Shown: positions 28,458 to 39,655, counted from the stretch's first letter. The stretch is DNA of 64,000 nucleotides from Paracoccus sp. MA (GCF_020990385.1 NZ_CP087598.1:1532001-1596000); one strand, 5' to 3'. Made by a program: numbers and translations. Notes: a model not told the origin generated them from the sequence alone.

Positions 28458-29419
28458 TGCTCGTCGTCGCCGAAAAGGAAATCGCGGGTCTGATGACCCC
28501 CGAGGCGGCCTTCGAGGCCATCGAGGCGGTCTTCGCCTCGATGGCCCGGCGCAAGGCCTACAACTTTCCCGTGGTGCGCGAGGCCATCGGCCATGAGGAC
28601 GCGCTCTACGGCTTCAAGGGCGGCTTCGACGCCTCGGCCCTGACGCTGGGGCTGAAGGCCGGCGGCTACTGGCCGAACAACCAGAAGCACAACCTGATCA
28701 ACCACCAGTCCACCGTGTTCCTGTTCGACCCGGATACCGGCCGGGTCTCGGCGGCGGTGGGCGGCAACCTGCTGACGGCGCTGCGCACGGCGGCGGCCTC
28801 GGCCGTGTCGATCAAGTATCTGGCGCCCAAGGGCGCCAAGGTGCTGGGCATGATCGGCGCCGGCCACCAGTCCGCCTTCCAGATGCGGGCGGCGGCCAAT
28901 GTGCACCGGTTCGAGAGGGTCATCGGCTGGAACCCGCATCCCGAGATGCTGTCGCGCCTTGCCGATACCGCGGCCGAGCTGGGCCTGCCCTTCGAGGCGG
29001 TCGAGCTGGACCGGCTCGGCACCGAGGCCGATGTGATCATCTCGATCACCTCGTCCTTCTCGCCCCTCTTGATGGATCAGCACGTCAAGGGCCCGACGCA
29101 TGTCGCGGCCATGGGCACCGACACCAAGGGCAAGCAGGAGCTGGACCCGGCGCTGGTCGCGCGCGCCCGGGTCTTCACCGACGAGGTCGCGCAGTCGGTC
29201 AGCATCGGCGAATGCCAGCACGCCATCGCCTCGGGCCTGATCCGCGAGGATCAGATCGGCGAGATCGGCGCCGTGGTGGCGGGCGACAACCCGGGCCGCG
29301 GGGATGCCGAGGTCACGATCTTCGACGGCACCGGCGTCGGGTTGCAGGACCTCGCGGTGGCCAAGGCGGTCGTCGAACTGGCGAAACACAAGGGGGTGGC
29401 GCAAGAGGTCGAAATCTGA
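28457..29419 (+). CDS. bhcD: iminosuccinate reductase
   Basis: 320 residues from ATG 28457 (TGATG overlap with bhcC). It is in the ornithine cyclodeaminase/mu-crystallin family. The N-terminal substrate domain contains GLKAGGYWPNNQKHNLINHQ, the NAD(H) Rossmann motif is VLGMIGAGHQSAFQ, and THVAAMGTDTKGKQELDP follows. In the cycle it reduces iminosuccinate to L-aspartate with NADH, regenerating the amino donor for BhcA. There is no terminator before the nucleobase permease 41 bp later, so readthrough into the purine genes is possible. Confidence 0.92.
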   Translation: MLVVAEKEIAGLMTPEAAFEAIEAVFASMARRKAYNFPVVREAIGHEDALYGFKGGFDASALTLGLKAGGYWPNNQKHNLINHQSTVFLFDPDTGRVSAAVGGNLLTALRTAAASAVSIKYLAPKGAKVLGMIGAGHQSAFQMRAAANVHRFERVIGWNPHPEMLSRLADTAAELGLPFEAVELDRLGTEADVIISITSSFSPLLMDQHVKGPTHVAAMGTDTKGKQELDPALVARARVFTDEVAQSVSIGECQHAIASGLIREDQIGEIGAVVAGDNPGRGDAEVTIFDGTGVGLQDLAVAKAVVELAKHKGVAQEVEI

Positions 29420-29460
29420 CCCGTGCCGCTCGCGTCCTGAACAAGGGAGGATAAGGACGT

Positions 29461-30942
29461 ATGAAAGCAGTTGAAACCAATCCTGGGTTCGACCCGGTCG
29501 AGGAGCGCATCGCCGCGCCTCGGCTGCTGGCCCTGGGCTTCCAGCACGTGCTGGTCATGTATGCCGGCGCCATCGCGGTGCCGCTGATCGTCGGCCGCGC
29601 CCTGCAGCTTTCGCCGCAGGACGTGGCCTTTCTGATTTCCGCCGACCTGTTCGTCTGCGGGATCGTCACCATCATCCAAAGCTTCGGCGCCACGCAATGG
29701 TTCGGCATCAAGCTGCCGGTGATGATGGGCGTGACCTTCGCCGCCGTCGGCCCCATGGTCGCCATCGCCTCATCGAACCCCGGGCAGGAAGGCGCGCGGA
29801 TGATGTTCGGCGCCATCATGGCGGCGGGCCTCATCTCGATCTTCTTCGCCCCGCTGGTCAGCCGGCTCTTGCGCTTCTTTCCCAGCGTCGTCACCGGCAC
29901 GGTGATCCTGGTGATCGGCGTCAGCCTGATGCCGGTGGGCATCAACTGGATCTTCGGCCTGCCGGTCGGCCCCACGGCGCCGCAGCTGGTCGATCCCGCC
30001 GCCCAGGCCTGGCTGGAGGCCGCCCGCGCCACCGGCGACGTCCCGGAAAGCGTCAAGCTGATGCCGACCGTGCCCAACCCGGAATACGCCTCGCTGTCGC
30101 GCATCCTGATCGGCATCACCGTGCTGGCGGCGATCCTGGTGATCGCGCGCTACGCCCGGGGCTTCGTCGCCAATATCGCGGTGCTGCTCGGCATCGTCAT
30201 CGGCGGGCTGCTGGCGGCGGTCATGGGCATGATGCATTTCGACGGCATCGCCGAGGCCGCCTGGTTCGCGCCGATCAAGCCCCTGCATTTCGGCATGCCG
30301 ATCTTTGACCCGGTGATGATCCTGACCATGCTGCTGGTCATGTTCGTGACCATGATCGAATCGACCGGCATGTTCCTGGCGCTTTCCGACATCTGCGGCC
30401 GCAGGATGACGCCCAAGGCGCTGTCGGCCGGGCTGCGCGTGGACGGGCTGGGCACCGCGATCGGCGGGCTGTTCAACACCTTCCCCTATACCTCCTTCAG
30501 CCAGAACGTCGGTCTGGTGGGCGTGACCGGCGTGCGCTCGCGCTTCGTCTGCGTGGCGGGCGGCGCGATCATGATCGTGCTGGGCCTGATCCCCAAGATG
30601 GGCGCGCTGGTCGAATCGCTGCCGACCACGGTGCTGGGCGGCGCGGGGCTGGTGATGTTCGGCATGGTCGCCGCGACCGGCATCCGCATCCTCTCGACGG
30701 TGGACTTCAAGGGCAACAAGCACAACCTGTTCATCGTCGCCGTCTCGCTGGGCCTCGGCATGGTCCCGATGATCGCGCCCGACTTCAACCAGTGGCTGCC
30801 GCATTCGCTGCACACGCTGATCCATTCCGGCATCCTGCTGGCCGCCGTGGCCGCCGTGCTGCTGAACTGGTTCTTCAACGGCGCCCCGCATGCCAGCGAC
30901 GAGGAGATCGCCGCCGCAGCCCACGCCGCCGAGGCGCATTGA
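29461..30942 (+). CDS. NCS2-family xanthine/urate permease
   Basis: 493 residues, start ATG 29461 after GGAGG-like bases (AAGGGAGGAT). A polytopic protein with about 13-14 hydrophobic helices. NCS2 marks are the GVTFAAVGPM turn, the motif FPYTSFSQNVGLVGVTGV, and MFGMVAATGIRIL. It should import xanthine, urate or a related purine with H+ or Na+. The neighbours (8-oxoguanine deaminase, uraH, puuD, xdh) favour xanthine or urate. Its stop overlaps the next start (TGATG). Confidence 0.9.
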   Translation: MKAVETNPGFDPVEERIAAPRLLALGFQHVLVMYAGAIAVPLIVGRALQLSPQDVAFLISADLFVCGIVTIIQSFGATQWFGIKLPVMMGVTFAAVGPMVAIASSNPGQEGARMMFGAIMAAGLISIFFAPLVSRLLRFFPSVVTGTVILVIGVSLMPVGINWIFGLPVGPTAPQLVDPAAQAWLEAARATGDVPESVKLMPTVPNPEYASLSRILIGITVLAAILVIARYARGFVANIAVLLGIVIGGLLAAVMGMMHFDGIAEAAWFAPIKPLHFGMPIFDPVMILTMLLVMFVTMIESTGMFLALSDICGRRMTPKALSAGLRVDGLGTAIGGLFNTFPYTSFSQNVGLVGVTGVRSRFVCVAGGAIMIVLGLIPKMGALVESLPTTVLGGAGLVMFGMVAATGIRILSTVDFKGNKHNLFIVAVSLGLGMVPMIAPDFNQWLPHSLHTLIHSGILLAAVAAVLLNWFFNGAPHASDEEIAAAAHAAEAH

Positions 30943-32285
30943 TGACGAAACGCCTGCTCATCAGGGGCGCCGAAGTGGTGGTCACCATGGACGGCGCCCG
31001 GCGCGAGATCGCAGGCGGGGACATCCTGATCGACGGCGGGGTCATCTCCGCCGTCGGCCCGGGTCTTTCCGCCGAAGGCGCCGAGATCGTCGAGGCCGGG
31101 GGCTGCGTCGTCACCCCCGGCTTCGTCAACACCCATCACCACCTGTTCCAGACGTTGACCCGCGCCGTGCCTGCCGCGCAGGATGCGGCGCTGTTCGGCT
31201 GGCTGCGCACCCTCTATCCGATCTGGGGCCGCATGGGCCCCGAGGATATCCGGCTCTCCACCCGGATCGGCCTGGCCGAACTGGCGCTCTCGGGCTGCAC
31301 CTGTTCCTCGGACCACCTCTACCTGTTCCCGAACGGCGCCCGGCTCGACGACAGCATCGAGGCCGCCTCGGAAATCGGCATCCGCTTCACCGCCACCCGC
31401 GGCGCCATGTCGATCGGCGAGTCCAAGGGCGGCCTGCCCCCCGACGCCCTGGTCGAGGACGAGGCCGCGATCCTGAAGGACAGCGAGCGCCTGGTCGCGG
31501 CCTTCCACGATCCGGATCCCGGCGCCATGGTGCAAGTGGGCCTCGCCCCCTGCTCGCCCTTCTCGGTCAGCCGGGAACTCATGCGCGACGCCGCCATCCT
31601 CGCCCGCGAGAAAGGCGTGCGGCTGCACACCCATCTGGCGGAAAACGACGAGGACATCGCCTATTCGCTGGAAAACTTCGGCATGCTGCCCGGCGACTAT
31701 GCCGAAAGCCTGGGCTGGACCGGCGACGATGTCTGGCACGCGCATTGCGTGAAGCTGTCGGAGAAGGAAATCGACCTCTTCGCCCGCACCGGCACCGGGG
31801 TCGCGCATTGCCCCTGTTCGAACGCGCGCCTCGCCTCGGGCATCGCCCCGGTGCGCCGGATGCGCGACGCGGGCGTGCCGGTCGGCTTGGGCGTCGACGG
31901 CTCGGCCAGCAACGATTGCAGCCATCTGGGACTCGAGGCGCGGCAGGCCATGCTGGTCGCCCGCCTCAAGGACGGCCCCGCCGCCCTCGGCGCCCGCGAG
32001 GCGCTGGAGATCGCCACGCTCGGCGGCGCCCGGGTGCTGGGCCGCAGCGATATCGGCGCGCTGGAACCCGGCAAACGCGCCGATCTGGTGCTCTGGGACG
32101 TCTCGGAACTGCCGGCCGCCGGCCAATGGGACCCGGTGGCCGCGCTGGTCTTCTGCGCCCCGATCCGCCCGCGCGCGGTCTATGTGGAAGGCCGCGCCGT
32201 GGTGCAGGATCACCACCTGCTGACCGCAGACCCGAATCGCCTGAACGAACAGGCCCGCGCCGCCATCTCCCGGCTCGCGGATTGA
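30942..32285 (+). CDS. 8-oxoguanine deaminase / amidohydrolase
   Basis: 447 residues from ATG 30942, overlapping the permease stop. It is an amidohydrolase of the ATZ/TRZ/guanine deaminase group. Metal and catalytic signatures are VNTHHHLFQTLTR, the THLAEN His-Glu segment, HAHCVKLSEKE, and VGLGVDGSASNDCSHLG. The two-His turn and the SxSND loop match annotated 8-oxoguanine deaminases, which convert 8-oxoguanine (and isoguanine) to urate; guanine or dechlorinated triazines remain possible. The operon position between a purine permease and uraH supports urate formation. Confidence 0.85.
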   Translation: MTKRLLIRGAEVVVTMDGARREIAGGDILIDGGVISAVGPGLSAEGAEIVEAGGCVVTPGFVNTHHHLFQTLTRAVPAAQDAALFGWLRTLYPIWGRMGPEDIRLSTRIGLAELALSGCTCSSDHLYLFPNGARLDDSIEAASEIGIRFTATRGAMSIGESKGGLPPDALVEDEAAILKDSERLVAAFHDPDPGAMVQVGLAPCSPFSVSRELMRDAAILAREKGVRLHTHLAENDEDIAYSLENFGMLPGDYAESLGWTGDDVWHAHCVKLSEKEIDLFARTGTGVAHCPCSNARLASGIAPVRRMRDAGVPVGLGVDGSASNDCSHLGLEARQAMLVARLKDGPAALGAREALEIATLGGARVLGRSDIGALEPGKRADLVLWDVSELPAAGQWDPVAALVFCAPIRPRAVYVEGRAVVQDHHLLTADPNRLNEQARAAISRLAD

Positions 32286-32301
32286 CAAGGAAAGGACGAA
32301 A

Positions 32302-32652
32302 ATGCCCGGTTACCTCACCACCCATGTGCTCGACACCGCCAACGGCACGCCCGCGCAGGGCATGCGGATCGAACTCTACCGCCTCGACCCCGAGCGCCGG
32401 CTGATCGCCGAGACCGTCACCAACCACGACGGCCGCACCGACAGGCATATCCTGCCCGAGGCGGAATTCCAGACCGGCGAATACGAACTGGTCTTCCATG
32501 TCGGCGCCTGGCTCGACGCCCAGGGACATCAGGCGGCCAAGCCCCGCTTCCTCGACCAGGTGCCCTTGCGCTTCGGCATGTCGGAACAGGACCATTACCA
32601 TGTGCCGCTGCTGATCTCGCCCTACGGCTTCTCGACCTATCGCGGCAGCTGA
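32302..32652 (+). CDS. uraH: 5-hydroxyisourate hydrolase
   Basis: 116 residues, start ATG 32302 after AAGGAAAGGA. This is a transthyretin-related protein. The N-terminal LTTHVLDTANGTPAQGM and the C-terminal HYHVPLLISPYGFSTYRGS carry the conserved His, Arg and YRGS catalytic signature. It hydrolyses 5-hydroxyisourate to OHCU, the step after urate oxidation by PuuD just downstream. No OHCU decarboxylase gene is in the window. A strong terminator follows. Confidence 0.96.
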   Translation: MPGYLTTHVLDTANGTPAQGMRIELYRLDPERRLIAETVTNHDGRTDRHILPEAEFQTGEYELVFHVGAWLDAQGHQAAKPRFLDQVPLRFGMSEQDHYHVPLLISPYGFSTYRGS

Positions 32653-32662
32653 GCCGCCGGCG

Positions 32663-32685
32663 CTTTCTCGGTTTTCCAAATACCC
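32663..32685 (-). repeat. GTATTTGG-type intergenic repeat, copy D (inverted)
   Basis: On the minus strand this reads GGGTATTTGGAAAACCGAGA plus AAG, differing from copies A and C at one base. CCCCCA flanks it, and the hairpin at 32713 completes the same composite module as at 17895-17943, in opposite orientation. Confidence 0.8.
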
Positions 32686-32712
32686 TGGGGGTGAAAGGCC
32701 CGGCACGGGCCT

Positions 32713-32736
32713 GAGGGGGCAAAGCCCCCTCTTTTT
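32713..32736 (+). terminator. rho-independent terminator after uraH
   Basis: An 8-bp stem GAGGGGGC-AAA-GCCCCCTC is followed by TTTTT. It closes the transcript that begins at bhcA or the permease and separates it from puuD. Confidence 0.9.
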
Positions 32737-32857
32737 CGTTTCCGCAAGGCCCGGCAAAAGATTTTCAACGCATCGTTAAGACAGCAAGGGGAAATGCGTG
32801 AATACTCGCAACCCCGCGAAGCGGCTAGTCTTTCCCCAGCTAGACAGGAGACAGAAC

Positions 32858-34105
32858 ATGTCCGATTTCGCCGTCATGTGGGATTGGCTCGCCTTTGCCA
32901 TCCGCTGGACGCATGTCGTCACCGCCATCTGCTGGATCGGCTCGTCCTTCTATTTCGTCGCCCTCGACCTGGGGTTGCGCAAGGTGCCCGGCCTGCCGCC
33001 CGGCGCGCATGGCGAGGAATGGCAGGTCCATGGCGGCGGCTTCTACCACATCCAGAAATACCTGGTCGCGCCCGAGCGGATGCCCGAGCATCTGATCTGG
33101 TTCAAATGGGAAAGCTACATGACCTGGATCTCGGGGGCGGCGCTCCTGATGGTCACCTATTGGGTCGGCTCCGAGCTGTTCCTGATCGACCCCGCCAAGA
33201 TGGATCTGGCGCCCTGGCAGGCCATCCTGATCTCGGCCGGCTCGCTGTCCATCGGCTGGCTCATCTATACCAACCTGTGCAAGTCGAAGCTGGGCGAAAC
33301 CCCGACCCTGCTGATGCTGATCCTGTTCGCGCTGCTCATGGTCATGGGCTGGGCCTATAACCAGGTCTTCACCGGCCGCGCGGTCATGCTGCATCTGGGC
33401 GCCTTCACGGCGACGATCATGACGGCGAACGTGTTCTTCGTCATCATGCCGAACCAGCGCATCGTCGTCGCCGACCTCAAGGCCGGGCGTCCCGCCGATC
33501 CGAAATACGGCAAGATCGCCAAGCTGCGCTCGACGCATAACAACTACCTGACCCTGCCGGTCGTCTTCCTGATGCTGTCGAACCACTATCCGCTGTCCTT
33601 CGCCACGGAATACAACTGGGTGATCGCGGGGCTGGTCTTCCTGATGGGCGTGACCATCCGGCATTTCTTCAACACCATGCATGCCGGCGGCGGCATGAAG
33701 TGGTGGACCTGGGCGGTGACCACCATCCTGTTCATCGTCGTCATGTGGCTCTCGACCGCGCCGATGTTCCGCCAGACGCTGGAGGAATCCGAGGCCCGCG
33801 TCCTGACGCCCACGCAGCAGGCCATGGTCGATGCGCCCGGCTGGGACGAGGCCTATGCAGCGGTCATGGGCCGCTGCAGCATGTGCCACGCCCGCGAGCC
33901 GGGCTACGAGGGCATCCATACCGCACCCAAGGGCGTCCTGCTGGAGACCCCCGACGACATCACCCGCGCCGCGCGCGAGATCTATATCCAGGCCGGCGTG
34001 ACCGATGCCATGCCGCCCGCCAATGTCAGCTTCATGGAGCCGCAGGAACGCCAGGCGATCATCGACTGGTATCGTGGCCTGCCCAGGACCTTTGCGCTGA
34101 ACTGA
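32858..34105 (+). CDS. puuD: membrane urate hydroxylase with C-terminal cytochrome c
   Basis: 415 residues from ATG 32858, with AGGAG upstream; a longer frame from 32798 lacks a ribosome site. The first 310 residues hold about eight transmembrane helices with conserved histidines (IRWTHVVTAICWIGSSFYF, VHGGGFYHIQKY, RHFFNTMHAGGG). This is the PuuD family, which oxidises urate to 5-hydroxyisourate. The C-terminal 90 residues contain a c-type heme site CSMCH (340-344) and a distal-methionine candidate in DAMPPANVSFM. Electrons therefore probably pass to the respiratory chain rather than to O2 directly. It sits between uraH and xdh. Confidence 0.92.
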   Translation: MSDFAVMWDWLAFAIRWTHVVTAICWIGSSFYFVALDLGLRKVPGLPPGAHGEEWQVHGGGFYHIQKYLVAPERMPEHLIWFKWESYMTWISGAALLMVTYWVGSELFLIDPAKMDLAPWQAILISAGSLSIGWLIYTNLCKSKLGETPTLLMLILFALLMVMGWAYNQVFTGRAVMLHLGAFTATIMTANVFFVIMPNQRIVVADLKAGRPADPKYGKIAKLRSTHNNYLTLPVVFLMLSNHYPLSFATEYNWVIAGLVFLMGVTIRHFFNTMHAGGGMKWWTWAVTTILFIVVMWLSTAPMFRQTLEESEARVLTPTQQAMVDAPGWDEAYAAVMGRCSMCHAREPGYEGIHTAPKGVLLETPDDITRAAREIYIQAGVTDAMPPANVSFMEPQERQAIIDWYRGLPRTFALN

Positions 34106-34182
34106 CCGGCCGTCGCCGCGGGGTTTGCCCATGCCCCGCCGATCGGCTAATACGCTTCTCCGCCGAACCCGGGGAGAAGAGC

Positions 34183-34920
34183 ATGGACAGCAGCAACGGC
34201 TGGGACGCTTCCGCCGAGGCCTGGATCGCCGACATGGGCGAGACCGGCGATTTCTCGCGCCGCCATGTGCTCGACGCGCCGATGCTGGCCCGCATCCGCG
34301 GCCGCGGCTTCCGCAACGCGCTGGACGTGGGCTGCGGCGAGGGGCGCTTCTGCCGGATGCTCGGTGCCGAGGGCATCGCGGCGACCGGCATCGACCCGAC
34401 CCCGAAGCTGATCGAGACCGCGCGCAGCCGCGACCGCGCCGGCACCTATCTGCAGGCCCGGGCCGAGGCCCTGCCCCTGCCCGATGCCGGATTCGACCTG
34501 GTGGTCAGCTACCTGACGCTCATCGACATCGACGACATCCGCGCCGCCATCGCCGAGATGGTGCGCGTCCTGCGTCCGGGCGGCAGCCTGCTGATCGCCA
34601 ACCTGAACTCCTTCAGCACGGCGGGCGGCTGGAACGGCGATCCCGGCTCGGGCTACCTGATCGACAATTACCTCGAGGAACGCGCGGAATGGGTCAGCTG
34701 GCGCGGCATCCTGATCCGCAACTGGCACCGGCCTTTCCATGCCTATATGCAGGTGCTGCTGGCGCAGGGGCTGCGGCTGGTGCATTTCGACGAGCCCGCC
34801 CCGCAGGGCGGTGAGCCGCGGCAGGTGGCGCGCTATCGCCGCGCCCCCTATCTGCACGTCATGGAATGGCAGCGGGACGAGGCGGTCAGGCGAACAGACC
34901 CCGCACCTCCCGCGCGATGA
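34183..34920 (+). CDS. class I SAM-dependent methyltransferase
   Basis: 245 residues from ATG 34183 (GGGGAG upstream). Motif I is ALDVGCGEGRFCRML, motif II is GIDPTPKLIETAR, and the post-motif DLVVSYLTLIDIDD and VLRPGGSLLIANL segments are typical of Methyltransf_11/25. The substrate is unknown; position inside the purine cluster is not enough to assign one. Its last 35 bp overlap the 3' end of the convergent LysR gene. Confidence 0.8.
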   Translation: MDSSNGWDASAEAWIADMGETGDFSRRHVLDAPMLARIRGRGFRNALDVGCGEGRFCRMLGAEGIAATGIDPTPKLIETARSRDRAGTYLQARAEALPLPDAGFDLVVSYLTLIDIDDIRAAIAEMVRVLRPGGSLLIANLNSFSTAGGWNGDPGSGYLIDNYLEERAEWVSWRGILIRNWHRPFHAYMQVLLAQGLRLVHFDEPAPQGGEPRQVARYRRAPYLHVMEWQRDEAVRRTDPAPPAR

Positions 34921-35782
34921 AATCGGCGAACAGCCGCACCTTCGGGTCCTGCAGGCGGCGATGCGGCGTCAGCACGCCGAATTGCGAGGGAATCGGCGGG
35001 TAGTCCGGCAGCACCTCGACCAGCTGCCCCGCGACCAGATGCTCAGCCACCTCGTAGCGGGGGCGATTGACGATCCCCCTGCCCCCCAGCGCCCAGTTGC
35101 TCAGCACGTCGCCGTCGTCGGCGTCGAACTTGCCGTTCACCAGCAGCTTCTGCGGCCCCTCGGGGGTCTGCAGCACCCAGTAATATTCCGGGCTGCGCGG
35201 ATAGCGCAGCAGCAGGCAGTTATGCGCGGTCAGGTCCTCGGGGCGCTCGGGGCGGCCATGCGCCTCCAGATACGCCGGGGTCGCCACCAGCACCCGCCGG
35301 CATTCCGCGATCCGCCGCCATTTCAGCGCCGAATCCTGCGGCTCGCCCAGGAAGAAGGCCAGGTCGATCCCGTCGGCGATGATGTCCACGTTGCGGTCCG
35401 ACAGCCGCAGCCGCACCTCGACGCCGGGATATTCGTCGCAGAATTTCGGCACCAGGGGCGCGATCAGCCGCCGCCCCAGGCCCAGGGGCGCCGTCACCCG
35501 CAAGGCGCCATGCGGCATGCCGGAAAAGCCCGAGACCACCGCCTCGGCCTCGTCCAGCGTCTCGATCACCCGCCGGGCATTGTCGTAGAAGGCCCGCCCC
35601 ACCTCGGTCGGCACCAGCTTGCGCGTGGTGCGGTTCAGAAGCCGCACCCCGTAGCGCGTCTCCAGGTCCTTGATGCGGTTCGAGGCCACCGCCGGCGACA
35701 TGCGCAGGTCGCGCCCGCCGGCGGTGATCGAGCCCAGTTCGACCACCCGGACGAAGACCCGCAGACTTTCAAGATATGGCAT
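34886..35782 (-). CDS. LysR-family regulator of the xdh operon (probable)
   Basis: 298 residues. N-terminal helix-turn-helix (LRVFVRVVELGSITAGGRDL, RIKDLETRYGVRLLNRTT), then a LysR substrate-binding domain starting at about residue 90. It is transcribed divergently from xdhA with 118 bp between, the usual arrangement for a LysR regulator controlling its neighbour. A CTTTCA-N9-TGAAAG palindrome lies in that gap. The inducer is not known; a purine or urate is the natural guess. It overlaps the methyltransferase tail by 35 bp. Confidence 0.85.
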   Translation of the reverse strand: MPYLESLRVFVRVVELGSITAGGRDLRMSPAVASNRIKDLETRYGVRLLNRTTRKLVPTEVGRAFYDNARRVIETLDEAEAVVSGFSGMPHGALRVTAPLGLGRRLIAPLVPKFCDEYPGVEVRLRLSDRNVDIIADGIDLAFFLGEPQDSALKWRRIAECRRVLVATPAYLEAHGRPERPEDLTAHNCLLLRYPRSPEYYWVLQTPEGPQKLLVNGKFDADDGDVLSNWALGGRGIVNRPRYEVAEHLVAGQLVEVLPDYPPIPSQFGVLTPHRRLQDPKVRLFADFIAREVRGLFA

Positions 35783-35797
35783 GGCTTCAACCCGCCT

Positions 35798-35818
35798 CTT
35801 TCAAGGAATCGCTGAAAG
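35798..35818. promoter_or_regulatory. candidate LysR operator between lysR and xdhA
   Basis: An inverted repeat CTTTCA-N9-TGAAAG is centred 26 bp upstream of the LysR start codon and about 93 bp from xdhA. The size and arm spacing suit a LysR-type binding site serving both genes. Confidence 0.45.
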
Positions 35819-35900
35819 TCTTATGCTCAATCCGAGATTTCGCAAAGAGCAATTCGCATCTAGGCTTTTCCCATACCCAGCCATCCCGAGCGAGGACCGA

Positions 35901-37342
<1,442 letters not shown>

Positions 37343-37346
<4 letters not shown>

Positions 37347-39655
37347 AACAGGACGTTTTCGTCAAGGGCGCCGCCCATACCCCCATCATCCACGACTCGG
37401 CCGTGAAACATGTCACCGGCCAGGCCGATTACACCGACGACCTGCTGGAGCCGGTCGGCACGCTGCACGCCTATCTGGGCCTTTCCACCGTCGCGCATGG
37501 CCGCATCGTCTCGATGGATCTCGACGCGGTGCGCAAGGCCCCCGGCGTGCATCTGGTGCTGACCGCCGCGGACATTCCCGGCCATAACGACATCTCGCCC
37601 ACCGGGCTGCACGACGAGCCGCTGCTGGCCGAGGACGAGGTGCAGTTCCATGGCCAGCCGATCTTCGCCGTGGTGGCCGAGACCCGCGACCAGGCCCGCC
37701 GCGCCTGCCAGCTGGCCCGCGTGGAATACGAGGAACTGCCCTTCGCCATCGACGCCATCTCGGCCCGCGACGCCGGGCTGGGCTATGTGACCAAGCCGCT
37801 GAAGCTCAAGCGCGGCGACATGGCCGAAATGGACCGCGCGCCCCGGCGCATGTCCGGCCGGCTGACGGTCGGCGGGCAGGAACATTTCTACCTGGAAAGC
37901 CAGATCGCCTTCTCGATCCCCGGCGAGGACGACGAGGTCACGGTCAACGTCTCGACCCAGCATCCCAGCGAGGTGCAGCACATGGTCGCCCATGTGCTGG
38001 GCGTGCCCTCGAACGCCGTGGTGGTGAACGTGCGCCGCATGGGCGGCGGCTTCGGCGGCAAGGAATCGCAGATGAACCCCTTCGCCTGCATCTCGGCACT
38101 GGCGGCCAAGAAGCTCAAGCGCGCCGTCAAGCTGCGCCCCGACCGCGACGACGATTTCTCGATCACCGGCAAGCGCCACGATTTCGTCATCGACTACGAG
38201 GTGGGCTATGACGAGACCGGCAAGATCCACGCCGTCGATGCCGATTTCTATGCCCGCTGCGGCTTTTCCGCGGACCTCTCCGGGCCGGTGACCGACCGGG
38301 CGCTGTTCCATGCCGACAACGCCTATTACTACCCGGCGGTCGAGCTGCGCAGCCATCCGATGAAGACCAACACCTGCTCGAACACCGCCTTCCGCGGCTT
38401 CGGCGGCCCGCAAGGGGTGGTCATGGCCGAGCGCATCGTCGAGGACATCGCCTATCAGCTCGGCCGCGACCCGCTGGAGATCCGCAAGCTGAACCTCTAC
38501 GAGAACGGCCAGCTCACCCCCTATCACCAGGAGGTCGAGGACCAGATCCTGCCGCGCATCTTCGAGGAGCTGGAGGCCAGCAGCGACTATCACGCCCGCC
38601 GCCAGGCGGTGCTGGACTGGAACGCGCGCGCCGAAAGCGAGGGCGGCGCGATCCGCAAGGGCATCGCCCTGACCCCGGTCAAGTTCGGCATCAGCTTCAC
38701 CGCGACCTGGTACAACCAGGCCGGCGCACTGATCCACATCTATTCCGACGGCTCGATCCACCTGAACCACGGCGGCACCGAGATGGGCCAGGGCCTGAAC
38801 ACCAAGGTCGCGCAGGTGGTGGCCGAGGCGCTGGGGGTCAGCATCGACCGCATCAGGATCACCAAGACGACGACCGAGAAGGTGCCGAACACCTCGGCCA
38901 CCGCCGCCTCCTCGGGCTCGGACCTGAACGGCATGGCGGCGCTGGACGCCTGCCGGCAATTGATCGAGCGGCTGACCGCCTTCGCCGCCGAAGCCAGGGG
39001 CGTGCCGCCCGAACTGGTCAGCATCGGCGAGACGGTGCAGATCGGCAACGAGGAAATGCCCTTCGAGGATTTCATCAACACCGCCTATCTGGCGCGGATC
39101 CAGCTGTCGGCGGCGGGCTTCTACAAGACCCCCAAGATCCACTGGAACCGCGACACCGGGCAGGGCCGGCCGTTCTATTACTTCGCCTATGGCGCCGCCT
39201 GTTCCGAGGTCTCGGTCGACACGCTGACCGGCGAATATGTCATCGAGCGCGCCGACGTGCTGCATGACGTGGGCCGCAGCCTGAACCCGGCGCTGGACAA
39301 GGGCCAGGTCGAGGGCGCCTTCGTGCAGGGCACCGGCTGGCTGACCAGCGAGGAACTCTGGTGGGACCAGAAGGGCCGGCTGCGCACCCACGCCCCCTCG
39401 ACCTACAAGATCCCGCTGGCCTCGGACCGCCCCAAGGTCTTCAACGTCGCATTGGCCGACTGGTCGGTGAACCGCGAGGCGACGATCAAGCGGTCGAAAG
39501 CGGTGGGCGAGCCGCCCTTCATGCTGGGCATCTCGGTCTTCCAGGCGCTGAACATGGCGGTGGCGAGCTTCAACGGCTACCGCGAAAACCCGCGCATCGA
39601 CGCGCCCGCCACCCCCGAGCGCGTGCTGATGGCCATCGAGCGGCTGCGGCCATGA
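37343..39655 (+). CDS. xdhB: xanthine dehydrogenase molybdenum-binding subunit
   Basis: 770 residues, start ATG 37343 overlapping xdhA by 4 bp. Molybdopterin-domain marks are RRMGGGFGGKESQ, NTAFRGFGGPQGVVMAE, HGGTEMGQGLNTK, and the catalytic-glutamate region KAVGEPPFMLGIS near the C-terminus. It binds the Mo cofactor (sulfurated MPT) and purine substrate. Length is normal for the bacterial large subunit. xdhC overlaps by 4 bp. Confidence 0.96.
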
